NCBI RefSeq assembly: GCF_019399895.1
Contig: NC_091876.1
Location: 2,208,381 to 2,272,380, forward strand
Reading direction: 5' to 3'
DNA from: Cardiocondyla obscurior
Lineage: Eukaryota > Arthropoda > Insecta > Hymenoptera > Formicidae
Length of the DNA stretch: 64,000 bases
Position numbers and translations under genes: made by a program. Position 1 is the stretch's first letter. Every line of letters starts with the position of its first letter. The notes under the pieces were generated by a model. It was given only the letters and a program-made list of their open reading frames with translations. It had not been told where the DNA came from and made no database searches. This document shows positions 24,285 through 35,700 of this stretch, piece by piece.

Positions 24285-24806
24285 CTAGAGAGGGCTCCGA
24301 AGACGGCCGGGGCATCGAGGTAGGGTCAGTCGGGTCGCAGCCCTGCACCCCTACAGCTTCGTCTGTCAAGCTCTTTGCTCTTTCCTCGCCTCTCTATCTT
24401 TTATTCTTCTATCTCGTTTCCCTCCTCGAACCCGCCGTCTTTCCCTTGCGAATCTTACGACGCGCGATCCCTACGTTGCTCCGAGCCGCTCTCCGAGACT
24501 TGAGATTTTTTCACGACCGCCTTTTCTGTTTCCTTTTCGCCTATAATTGATTTAATGGCACGGCACGGTGGAATATTGAACATCTGAAATCTCTACTGCT
24601 TACGTCGCCTCGTGTTAATATCTGCAATTTTATCTAGAATGTCTTACCGGCTCGCGCGTCGCGTTCTGACATCGTTAAATCAATATTCGCCTCCTTTTAT
24701 TATGTAAAAAGGTTAAATAATACGACGAGAAACGCTCGATCAATATTTAATTACACTTTTCTTTCGCAGAGGCACAAATTTATGTCATCTGTTACATGAC
24801 GACGGG

Positions 24807-24814
24807 TATAAAAG
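24807..24814 (+). promoter_or_regulatory. consensus TATA box on the plus strand
   Basis: TATAAAAG with a GGG 5' flank and GC-rich 3' flank, pointing away from svp. TATAAAAG also occurs at 2911 and 35774, so chance is possible. Confidence 0.3.
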
Positions 24815-27489
24815 TGCGCCGGAGAGTTAGAACGATTAAATTTCACGTTACATCATCAATCGGCTTATCCTACATTCCACCGCCGATAAACTCCATCGCG
24901 CAACATTCTTATCGCGCAACCGCTCGCTGGCGTTTCTCTTCGTGCCGTAATCGATGTCGAGCCAAAGCAGGCGCGTAAGACGATCTTCTCGCCGAGGTAC
25001 CGAAGCCGAAGGGAGGTATCCACGACGCGTGATTCGAGCGCGAGGAATCCGGGCTCACGATGCAGCGGCGCTATTCTTTTTACGTCGAGTTACGCGCACG
25101 CAAATAGCGCGGACGGCGAACAGCGGTTGATCGGCCGAGCGAAAAACGAGAAACGAGGGTACGGGCGGCTCGAAAGCGATTGTAGCGAGGCGAGCCGTTG
25201 GCACTCGCGTGCTCTTGAACCGAACTCAATAAGCGTGACCTCCGACCGGCGTCCCGACTCCTCCGGCCGTTACAAGCACCGTCGTCGTGGATGTCGTCGA
25301 GGGTCGGATTTAGGCTGCACCCGACGCGACCGCATCGAATTTCGCGCGACCTGTTCCACCTGACGACGTATATCGTTTCAATCCAGATTTCCGTTTCAAC
25401 AGAAAAGCGATATTAATGTATGTAAAAGAAAAAAAAAATATTTCCTAATAAGCTGCCTTTAATTTATTAATTTTATTAATTTTAGTATTAAATTAAAATT
25501 AATTATCTTAATTAATTTATCAATTTAAGATAACAAAGTATCTTTAATTATATTCAATTATAACGATTATTAAATTAACTCGGAAATAAATTTTCGACAT
25601 TTTCCTAAAGCACGAGAAGCAACTCGATCGCGGCGCACGTACTCCCGGACCGTCTTTAGAATCACGGGATCCGATAACGATGCGGGGAGAGTCTAAAAAT
25701 CTCGAATCACCCGAGGCACTAGCCGCCCCACCGGCGACGACGGAGGCGTCCCGTGGCGAGCCTAAGAACGACCTGCGGTGTAACCGCAGCCCCCGCAACC
25801 GCGATCGAGGGTGAGCGAGCGTGCGTAATAGTTGTAGAGGGATACGCGTGTGTGGCGGCCGTCGCGGATACGTTAGTAGGGTAGAAGTCCTAGCGGTAGA
25901 TCGGGGCGAGAGGGGGGGAATGGGAGCGTAAGGCAAGGGTAGGCGAGTCGCGTACAAGTGCATATCGGCGAAGGGGTGGCCCGAACAATGCGCTCATTCA
26001 ACGCGCTCTAGATATGATTACCGGAAACCATCCCGTAATTACTTTTTGTACATCGAAAACGCACGAGGCCCCTTCGCCTCCCCCTTTCCCTTGAAACTAC
26101 CTCCCTAAACTCCACGCCATTCCGCGGTTGTTTGTCCCCTTTCTTCTCTCTCCCTTCCTCCGACTTTAATATCATCGCGGTGCTTCTTAGTCCACGCGAT
26201 GACCTTCTTCCACTTTTTCATTGTGCTCTTAATGCATGCAAGCTCGTAAGTTAATTTGCCATTTTTAATGCTACATTGAAGTTACGGTAAGTTACGCGCC
26301 GTGTTATCTTTCGCGAAGTTAGTTAAAAACATATTTCACGATTTTCTTTTTTTATAAAAAAAAAATTTTGACGTACGTAAAAGGCTTTCAAAATAATTTT
26401 CTATTCGGTCGATTAAAAATTATTTCATTGTTTATCGATTGACAAATTTATAATTAATTGTATTCTGAAATATTGTGCTACTGTATCTGGCGCCGCAACT
26501 ATGTATTAAATCGCAAACGTTTCGAGAGAGTAGTCTCGTATTTCAAATCGCGGAGAAAATGCGGCATGTTACTTCGAGCAAATATTTGTCTCGCGATATT
26601 AATTAAGTACCGAGGGAAGTCGGTTGCTCGTTTGAGTCGCGGGCCGGGTTCGCGAAACGCAAACGGCGGATGATATTTTTCCAATCTTTCAACTCTAACC
26701 GTAAAGAACGCAGATATTGCCCGCCTCTACATCTGATGGCCGTGTAATCTTGCCGTACGTCTTTGATAGGTTTATTACCGAACCGAGGCTTGTTTGCTTC
26801 GCGTATACAAGGTAGCGTTGGCTTTTTTTTTTTCCCTTCCGAACGTGGTTCTCACTCTCGCCATACCTGTGCAATCGTACGTCAAGATTGCGGCCTCATC
26901 GGTTCGTGCATTTACGATTTTTCTTGACGCATTTAATGTTATTCAAATTACATTATCAGCTTGCTTAGTCCGCTGCATATCAAAGTGTGCATAAAAAACA
27001 GTATCGTAAATATTAATTTATAAACTTATTACGTCTGAATGTGCAAAAATATGTTTAAAAATAAAATAAAAAAATTTGTTTCTACATTTCACACACGTTT
27101 CCTTTCACAGATTGTATGCATTTTATATGTCATAAAATTTCAAATACATTTTTAATACTATTTGGATCAAATGCGAATTACGGTAACGAATGTTACGATA
27201 TTACGAAAAACATTTCAGATATTAGAATAAATTTTTTAAATACGCGCGACAAAATCCTCGAATCTTGTTTGGCTAAACATTTTCGCGTCGCGTGATAAAA
27301 AATGTCTCGACGGAAATATAGAAAAATATTAAAAGCCGGCGGATTCACGGGTCTTTTAAACACTCGTGCCGGCCAAAGAAACGTTATCGATTTTTGTACA
27401 AATTTAGAGAGACGAAAATCAAAGTTGAAGAAAATATTTATGTAGGCGCCAAATTTTGGCCAGAGGGAGAATCACTGATCTCGTAGATC

Positions 27490-27560
27490 GTCGCGACGAC
27501 GACGACGACGGCGACGACGATGTCGACAGCGTTGGCGATGGCGGTAGCGGCGACGGTGGA
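27490..27560. repeat. GAC/GGC triplet array
   Basis: GAC units followed by imperfect GGC-type triplets. The plus frame over them is low complexity (Asp then Gly/Ser). Confidence 0.8.
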
Positions 27561-27724
27561 GGCGGCGCCTGCATTATGAGTGTGTTCATATTTCCTGCGT
27601 TTGCCTCCTTCCATCCCTTATCTGTCTTCCCTACCCTCGGAGCCCTTTTGTTCGCACTCTTTCGACTGTTAATGCCGCGAAATTAACTCCGCGAGGAGCG
27701 AGTTTAAGAACTGCGCGACTGGGG

Positions 27725-27778
27725 ATATAGATATGTATATTATATATTTTATATATACGTATATATGTATATATACGT
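27725..27778. repeat. AT-rich array with TATATACGTATA units
   Basis: TA-rich sequence with repeated palindromic ATATACGTATAT segments. Confidence 0.8.
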
Positions 27779-27919
27779 ACACTTTCCTACTTCTCGTCCG
27801 CCCTTGCCATACTTCGTCCGCCACTATCCCATTGTGCCCCGCGCGAGCGGTATTATTTTAACATTATCAGTTGCTTGGGCACACTTAATTAATTTATTTA
27901 TGAACCGCGCGAACAGAGG

Positions 27920-27951
27920 GGGAGAGAAAGAGAGAGAGAGAAAGAGAAAAA
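27920..27951. repeat. GA-rich microsatellite
   Basis: GA units with AAAG interruptions upstream of svp. Confidence 0.8.
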
Positions 27952-30716
27952 GATTAGAGAGCTCGAGTCTCGAGTCGTTTCATCGTCGGATTTGTCTCCG
28001 GAGGTTCAGCGGTTCAACCCCTTGTCGTCGGCGGTTGTCGAGGCCGGTCGGAGATTCTCCCGGGCTTAGGGTCCGCCGAGTAAAAGGACGTAGTCCTAAT
28101 AACGCTTTCCTCCTTTATTGCGTCCCGTTTTATCGCCGGCCAAAGAAACGGTTCCGCGAAGAATGTCCGACGGAGAAAGACAGATTGGCGGGGGTGAACG
28201 GAGGTAGAGGACGACAATTTAAGGACTGAAATCGCAATGAGAGCGGTTACCGCAGTAATGAAAAAGGCGCTTGATTACGTGCCGTGAACAGTGTTAAAAG
28301 CTGCTGCGATCGCTGATCTTTTAGTAGTAATTGTTCTTATTCTTGGAATGAAGAAAGTAATGGTGGCGGTGACAGAATAAGCGATTTGTCTGTTGCGAAA
28401 AAAAAAATTCTTAAGTAGGTACTTGATTTATATTGTAATAACGATAATGATTTTTATAATATTCTTCGCATGAATATTTGTAAGGAATAAAATTTACGTA
28501 TTAATGCTCGGACGTATTTAACGTTAAGTGCAAGGTATAAACGTATGTATATGTTGTTTCGATAGTGAATAAAATCGCGAGAGAGAATCTTCGGCACCGC
28601 GCGAGAAATTCAAGTCACAATCGGAAAAGACATAGATCGGCCGGACCTTCCTCTTGGGGATTGAGCGATAAATCAAGCGATATCCCGGAAGGGAGGAACC
28701 CTCCGTCGTACATTTGCATAGGGGAGATTTTGACCCTTCGTCTTGGTGGACGAAGCTACCGGTCAGTCGTCCAGTTTTGGGATCACCTGTCCCACGATTA
28801 TCCAGGGTCAAGATTGCGAGAGGGATTTTGCCGGGAACGGGACCCTTGCACTTCGACGAAACCCCCGTGCGCCCCCCTTTTTCTCTGGTCAGCAGCTCTA
28901 CTCCTTGTTATACCTCACCGGCCAATCCTCGTTCGACGCATTTGCGATAAATTAATGGTTTTTCGAGACACCGGTTGGTCTCACGAAAATTCAAATCGGC
29001 AAACTGTCCCGTTTACCTGATTCACGCCGCGCGCGTACGAATAACTTTACATGCATTCTTTAAAAATAAAATATTTTTTTAGAAAATAAGATTTTAAAAA
29101 TTAAATAATTTTTTCTTTTTTTGAAATATTTAAACGCGATACATATAAAAATTTTACAAAAATACGAGTCAATAAAACATAACAATAAATAAAGAATAAT
29201 ATTTGATTTTGCGCATTTTTGAATAAAAACTAATCCATTAAATTGACAAATTGCGTCGACTGAGGTTCTGTTTGCTCGCGATGGCCAAAAAGTAGACGAT
29301 GGTCATTGCGCGCGCGATCATTAACGATCCGATACAAACCGGGGAGAAAATTTCATGAATCTGTGAAATGACGGAGAATCGGACATCAGTTCTGAAGGGA
29401 ACGCTAATGGTTCTATATCAAACACCGGCTGGCCATTTAACCGCGCGGGAACTTTCATGGCGTTTCATCATTAATCTCCTGTGAAGTCTTTTCGTGTGTA
29501 AACAGCTTTATTGGCAGCTACGGAGAGAGAGAGATTTCGTGACGATGCGAGTGCAAAATTTCACCGAAAATCTTTACATGCAAGTCCGCCAACTGCAGAT
29601 GCCAAGCGCAGGTGAGATTCGCATCAGTCATTCGCCGATCGAGCGTTTAACGTTTTCTCCGCGCTTTGAACAATGTTAAATAGAACGTCGAGAGATGCGG
29701 GAAACAGTTGGTTAAAGAAATTTTCGTGAACGATATTGGAAAAAAAGTGTCAACAATTAAAGCTAATTTTTACAGCTGATTTTGCATAAAACTATTAAAA
29801 AAAAAAAAAAGTTTTATCGTTCTTTAAAAAGTAATTAATTTAATTAATGCGATTAATAAAAGTTTCGCGTCATTTTTTCTTTTTTTTTTTTTTAATTTAA
29901 AACGAGGTTGAACTTTCTCGCACGTTCAAAATTGAATAAAGGAGATGCATGCGTCTCGAGCACCGAGCTAATGCGCGTTAATTACCGAGACTCACGGGAC
30001 GCCGTCGGTGCGAATGAGAAGAGCGCGAAAGACACGTGGTATTTTCGAGTGGTTGGAGTGACATTCGGGGGAGACACGCCGGAAGGGATCGAACCGCGTT
30101 TCCCCTCGATTGGCGACGCGAGTACGCGCACCCGGGCGACATATGGCCATCACTGATTGCACCGCGGTTTCACTTTCAACCACGCTCGGCGCACCGCGGT
30201 TTCGCATCCATGACGGTGGTAATGACCCGCCCTGACCCTTCCGCAGCCACCCTGGCTCGAATTAATACACCGACTGCAGACGTACACGCATATTTATTGA
30301 GCGTACACATTTGACGCGGAGATTTGACTTTCTTAAACCCGACGAGATTACTCTTAAAGCTGATTGACGTCAGAGATTACAAGAATATTATTGAACAATA
30401 GTATTTTTTCTAAAGAATAACTTTCAAGTTATCGAACTTTTACTATAATTTACGTTTCTTTTCATAATTACTGTATAATAAGAAATTATATGATACCATC
30501 GCATTATTAAAGTTTGTTAAGAAATATGATTGTTCATCAAGGTGTCAATTTGATCGAAAGGTTTCACGAATGCAGCTAGGAAAAAAAAAACTCACACATG
30601 CCTTCTTTTTAAAGCGTTTGAACATTGATTTTAACGTGATAAATTGTGCGAAAGGAAAATTACTGCTATCAATACGATATGGGTTGTACACGATGATGAG
30701 AAACTCCTGTGGACGA

Positions 30717-30813
30717 CGGGGTGTTCCTAGGCACCTCCGTATACGAAGGGCGAAGAAAGGTACTACAAGGGTGGCTGGTGCCCCCTGGGGAGTCTATTGT
30801 CCGGAACACCCTG
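30717..30813. other. imperfect long inverted repeat
   Basis: GGGTGTTCC (30719-30727) pairs exactly with GGAACACCC (30803-30811). An inner GGCACC (30730-30735) pairs with GGTGCC (30777-30782), leaving an asymmetric internal loop of about 20 bases. Confidence 0.6.
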
Positions 30814-30903
30814 ATTAAAAACCCATTCCCCGGTTCTGCGCTTTAACCTGATGTTCAAAACCGAAGTCCCGAGACCGTTGTTCGATTTCCAGCACGTACT
30901 CGT

Positions 30904-30928
30904 AAAAAAAAAAAAAAAAAAAAAAAAA
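30904..30928 (+). repeat. 25-base A run
   Basis: An uninterrupted A run about 90 bp after the inverted repeat at 30717-30813. Confidence 0.9.
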
Positions 30929-32748
30929 GGGACTTCGTAAAGACGGGATTATTATTCAAGAAGCCCATTATCACTTAATTACTGCGATATGAATACTACT
31001 TTCAGTAGCTTCCTTTGCATTACATCATTGTATTCATGACGTTACAAAAGTAACGCATGCATGATTATTTTTACACCCCAGTGTGCAAGCTACTTTCTAA
31101 TTCTGCCAATAACGTCCCGAGCGGTAATTATAAAAAAAAAAGATAAAAGAAAAAGAAAGAAGGAAAAAAAGGCACGAAATCCCGAAAGCGGAAAATTCTC
31201 ACCGCTTTTCTTCCGCGATATAAATCCCGCTCGTTTAATTGCACACTAAAAATACATAAAAATATATTTAAACGAGTATTATTTTCCAACATATGTTTAT
31301 GCGCGCCGCGTGTCGAAACGATCTAAGTATTCGAGAAGCGACCGCGTATACGGGACGGAAAGAAATACGAGAGACTTTGACAGACATGGTCGTCGCTGCG
31401 AGGCACGCCGCACGTTAATTCCGGCGATAAAGCGCAATCTGTCTGATCGACGCGACGATCGTGCGTGATTATGATTGAGGATGATTAGCCGGGGAGAGGA
31501 GAGCGAGGCGAAAGAGAGAACGACGCGGAATCGTTGCATCAACGTGACGAGTAATGCAACCCGTCAAAGCGCTCGCCATCTACGGACGTCATTAGTCTCG
31601 TTGACACCCCTCGGCAAATAATTACAGGCGCCTCTCACGGTAGCCTCGCCTATCCTTTGACTCCTTCGCTTCGCGCTCTGCTACGCCGCTCAATCACATC
31701 GGGCTTCTATTCTTTCGCGGCGAAAAATTCGCACCGAGGCTACCGCGCCGTTTCTTCTCGGGGAAAGTTTCTTTCGCGGAATAAATGAATAAAAAGAGAC
31801 TCGACAGCTGATGCTTAACGAGCGTAACGACTGAATATCAATACGATGTGCGTTAAAAAAAAAAAAAGGGAGATATGTTATTTAAAATAAAAATTATAAA
31901 TTAGTAGGGTGAGAAGTGATAAAAATATAGCACGTTAGATTGTAAGAATGTATAAAATATATAATTAAAAAAACTGAAATTACTATTTTCTTTCTGAACT
32001 TTCCATTCTTCCTTCCTAGTATTAGAGATCTCTTTCATAAAAGAAAAAAAAAAGAAAAAAAAAGAAAAGACACCGAAAGACTCGGAAAAAAAACATTAAT
32101 AATTTTAATAATCTCGCAAGATGTATTAAGATAAAGTGGTTTTGAAAGTTTATCGGTAAATCATACACCGGCAAATTACAGCTTGGCATGTGACGTCCGC
32201 ACGCATACTATGACGTGGAAAATGTTCGCGTTACATGTTTCATAGTAATAAACTCATGATCTCGTTAACCAGATTAATGCAGCCCATTCTCGATTAAGTT
32301 CTTTTTTCTTTTACTTTGTTTTTTTTTATTTATTATCGTATGCGTGCTCCTCCACGATGGAAGGTACTACTGGCGCTAAAGTTCACGGAGAGTTCGACGA
32401 GTTTCGAAGGCGCCCGGCGACCAGCTCGCACGATAAATTTCCATTACTCATTGTGGCCGATCGTTAGTAGATACATCGCGAGTTCGATGTTAAAGACGGG
32501 CGTTCTTATTTGTGGGGAGGCGCGCTCGCGCGCAGGCCCGGGACCGGCTGTAATTTGCATCCCGATTCAATTCCGGCTGGCATACCTCAAGGAGAAAACT
32601 TGTCCATCATTAGGTGCCCGAACGTTACTCGTTAACGTTGAACGTTGATGAGCGCGCCGGTATCGATTGGGCCTCGAGAGGGGCCCGCGCGGATAAAAGG
32701 TACGGTGCGCCACGCGAGATTGCAGCAAGAAATATTAACGAACTACCG

Positions 32749-32771
32749 AGAGAAAGAGAGAGAGAGAGAGA
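32749..32771. repeat. GA microsatellite
   Basis: GA units with one AAG interruption. Confidence 0.85.
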
Positions 32772-35700
32772 TAGAAAAAGAGAGGCTGACAGTAATGCTC
32801 CTTTAGGACCGCGTACGGCCACGCATTAACGATAGGTGTTGTGACGCGACCCGACCCCATCCGCGGAAATTTTGTCGTCGATCTATCACAATCGCGCGTG
32901 AGTTTGCGATGATAATTGTAGCCCGTAATTAAAACCGAAGGAACATCTATTAATGGGTTATTATCAATTTTACAAAATTTCATCGAGCACGTCATCGTCG
33001 ACGTCTTTCAGTTCTCGGGCAAACTTTGCAATTAATTTTCAAACACTTTAATAATAATAATAGCTCCGAAATTTAAAAAGAACTTGTTCGTCTTGCTGCC
33101 TTTCGGTCATACGTATGACGTCGAGATTACGCAACAGTTAAAGTCGCGCTAACGGCGAATCCATCGGGCGTCATTAAAATGTATCTTTAATTTCGCGATT
33201 ATTACGCATTTGTACGTGATTTATTATGGGTGAGAAGCCACGGATAAAAGACCAGTCGTTGCGGCAAGGATATCGATGTGGCGTGCAATAAATAATTATC
33301 GTGGCGCAGCCGGTATCGTAAAATAGTTCGACGCGGTTAATTAGGCAGCCGTGTAATTGATGAGGAGCGATCGTTGGAGCGCAAAAGCTCCCTGGCGTTT
33401 CGCTCTTCGATTTGCTTCTTCCTTCGACTAACGCGCTTGTCCGCTCGATTTTAACGGCTATCGAGAACGACATTCTTGTTTCGTTTGGCTCGGTTTTCCT
33501 AACATTATTGTTCTCTTTTTGCATCCGATTATTTTGTAATAAAAATATCAAAAGGGAATGCAGGCGTCATAGTTTATCGCTAAAATAGTTTGATTTAATA
33601 AAGAAATCTTTTTTTTTTTCTTTTTTTTTCTTTTAAATAAAATTAACTACTATTTGGCAATGTGGCAAAGTAAATTACAGTTTTTGTTTTATAAAACATG
33701 CCGTGAAATACGTAAAACAAATATCGATAATTTGCAATGTACCGAATTAATTGATTTCGCAACAAATAATCGACAAATTAAGCAAAACATCTTACTTTTA
33801 ACGTCTATTATTTTACGACAACGGTAAATTATGTTACGTCGTCACAATACGACGCTGTTGCAGGTATTAGAAAGTCAATTACGCTCGTCGATGTCTAAGA
33901 GACATTCTTCTAGTTGCGAGTCAACCCTTCGTCGTCTATCACAATCGCTTCGTCGGCCTTGCCAGTATTTCATAATTAGCTAAACAATGGTGGCAAAGAC
34001 TCGTGACTATGTAACAATATCTCTCGCCCTCCTCTCCTCCTATTATCCTACCGACGCGGGAACGTAATACGCGCGCGAGAGTGTTTTTCTGCTTCATGAA
34101 TCTTTTAGTCGGACGCGCTCGCCGATTCACAAACGCGGCGGGGACGCAACCCTTTGCGCCCTTTGGAAAACGGTAAGCTGATTCCGTTGTTTACCGTCTA
34201 CCTGTTCACCTGTGGCGACTAGATGAGATCTCGCGCGAGAGCTACATTAGAGAGGAACAGAGGTGAGAAGCGTTCGAGCGCGTCAAAAAACTAGCGTAAG
34301 CACTTGTACTTTTTTTTTCTTTTTTCTTTTTTCGAAAAACATCTTGCGTGAACAAAATGTCACTTGTAACAGGCGATGGAAGGAGAAAATTAAAAAAAAA
34401 AATAGATTTAAAGCCAACGTGTTAAATATTGAATTTTCTGTAAATCTTAAAACGAGAAGATGGACTTTATCGCGCGAATTTTCACCCGAGCTGCGGATTT
34501 GTGGCGTGATCAGGCGCTTACAGTGACTAAAACTTTTGGACTTTGGAGTCGGTACATCGACCGACGAGAGCAAGCGCGCACCCGGGGAAGCTGGTAGCTG
34601 GTTTTCGGCGTAAAAGGTCACCGCGTGGTCGGCTCTTCCTTTGAGAGCGGCGAACGTTAATCAGTTGGCAGGACCGGCAGAGAAGGGGCACGGCCGGGAG
34701 ATTAATTAAGCCGTAATTACTGGACAGCCTCTCTAGTTGCTAATGGGCAACCCGATATCCGTGAAAGGCCGCGTAACACCGCGTGAATAGGCAGCCCGAC
34801 CGCTGACCGTCAGCCTGGCCGATGATTATTGAGGTTGCTCCGATATGCCGGCGAATATTCCGAAAGGCTTCCTCTTTCTCCCTCCCCTCAGATCGTCAAT
34901 TGCGCGAAGAATTTTTGATTAAAAAAAAAAAAAAAAAGAAAGAAGAAGGGGAACTCTTCTTCTAAAAGTCAACTCGACGATTATTACAAGACTTGTATCG
35001 AGCCTGCAGCGCGGAGGATCAATTTAACCGTGATTATATTTAACAGTCTGATAATAAAATTAACCGTCAGGCAAGTTTGATCGAAACAAAATCGAGAGGC
35101 ATTCACCGAACAGGGTTATTCGCAAAGATAGACCCTCAAAAAGTGATCGATTATCCTTGAAGGAGCCAGAGAAGGGCAGAGGGCCTGTAGGCCCGAGAAA
35201 ACGGAACGGGTTGTGGGTCCCCGTGCGGGCAACGACAGCGGCGACGACGAGATCCCGAAAGGTAATTACTTCGAGCTATGTACAAACAATGGCGCCCGTG
35301 CCCCTTGTTGCGCGTGAGAAACAAAACCCTGGTCAGTCCGTGCGCGCCAGGTGGGGCCTCGATGGGTTGCCTTGTGCATATACCTGTCCGCGGTAACTGA
35401 TATGCCCGAGGTTGAAGGGGGGGAGGAGGAGGGATGACGGAGGCCGCCAGTTAGGCCACGGAGATTATGCCTTTAACGTCTCGCGCAATGAATTACATAA
35501 GCATTAATCAGCGGAGTGGCCCGAGGGCCGGCCAAAATCGCCCATAACCGAAACAATATCCCGGTGAAAAGAAGAGAACGGCCGACTCGCAGTTTCCACC
35601 CGAACGATCTGGTGGCTACCTTTCGGTGACTTTGCGTTTTCTTGTTGATTTATGAAAATTGCACAGCGCAAATAATAATTCGCCGGTTATTGAATTAAAA

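Larger units (their letters stand above)
21506..24550 (-). promoter_or_regulatory. svp: probable svp 5' UTR and CpG-rich promoter region
   Basis: The 3 kb directly upstream of the svp start codon is the most GC- and CpG-rich long block in the window. It contains CAG/GGC triplet repeats (22818-22900), a CT-rich stretch (23220-23460) and a G-quadruplex-type motif (24256-24284). Open frames such as 22416-23141 minus and 22981-23649 plus are long only because stop codons are rare in such DNA; their products are low-complexity. No TATA box is visible on the minus strand near the exon, so a broad TATA-less promoter is likely. An unseen upstream 5' exon is possible. The transcription start cannot be placed by eye. 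Confidence 0.55.
24551..29240. other. upstream of svp: non-coding, no gene seen
   Basis: A TATAAAAG box lies on the plus strand at 24807. CpG-rich patches are at 24980-25370, 25600-25960, 27480-27720, 27960-28220 and 28580-29020; AT-rich DNA is at 25390-25600 and 26990-27240. A GAC triplet array (27490-27560), an AT array (27725-27778) and a GA tract (27920-27951) are present. No frame has a recognisable domain. Confidence 0.6.

Noticed and set aside
29494..29679. Possible small plus-strand exon ending GCGCAG/GTGAGA at 29611
   Set aside because: Acceptor- and donor-like signals exist, but the peptide is not recognised and the frame begins with GTG; no further exon could be linked.
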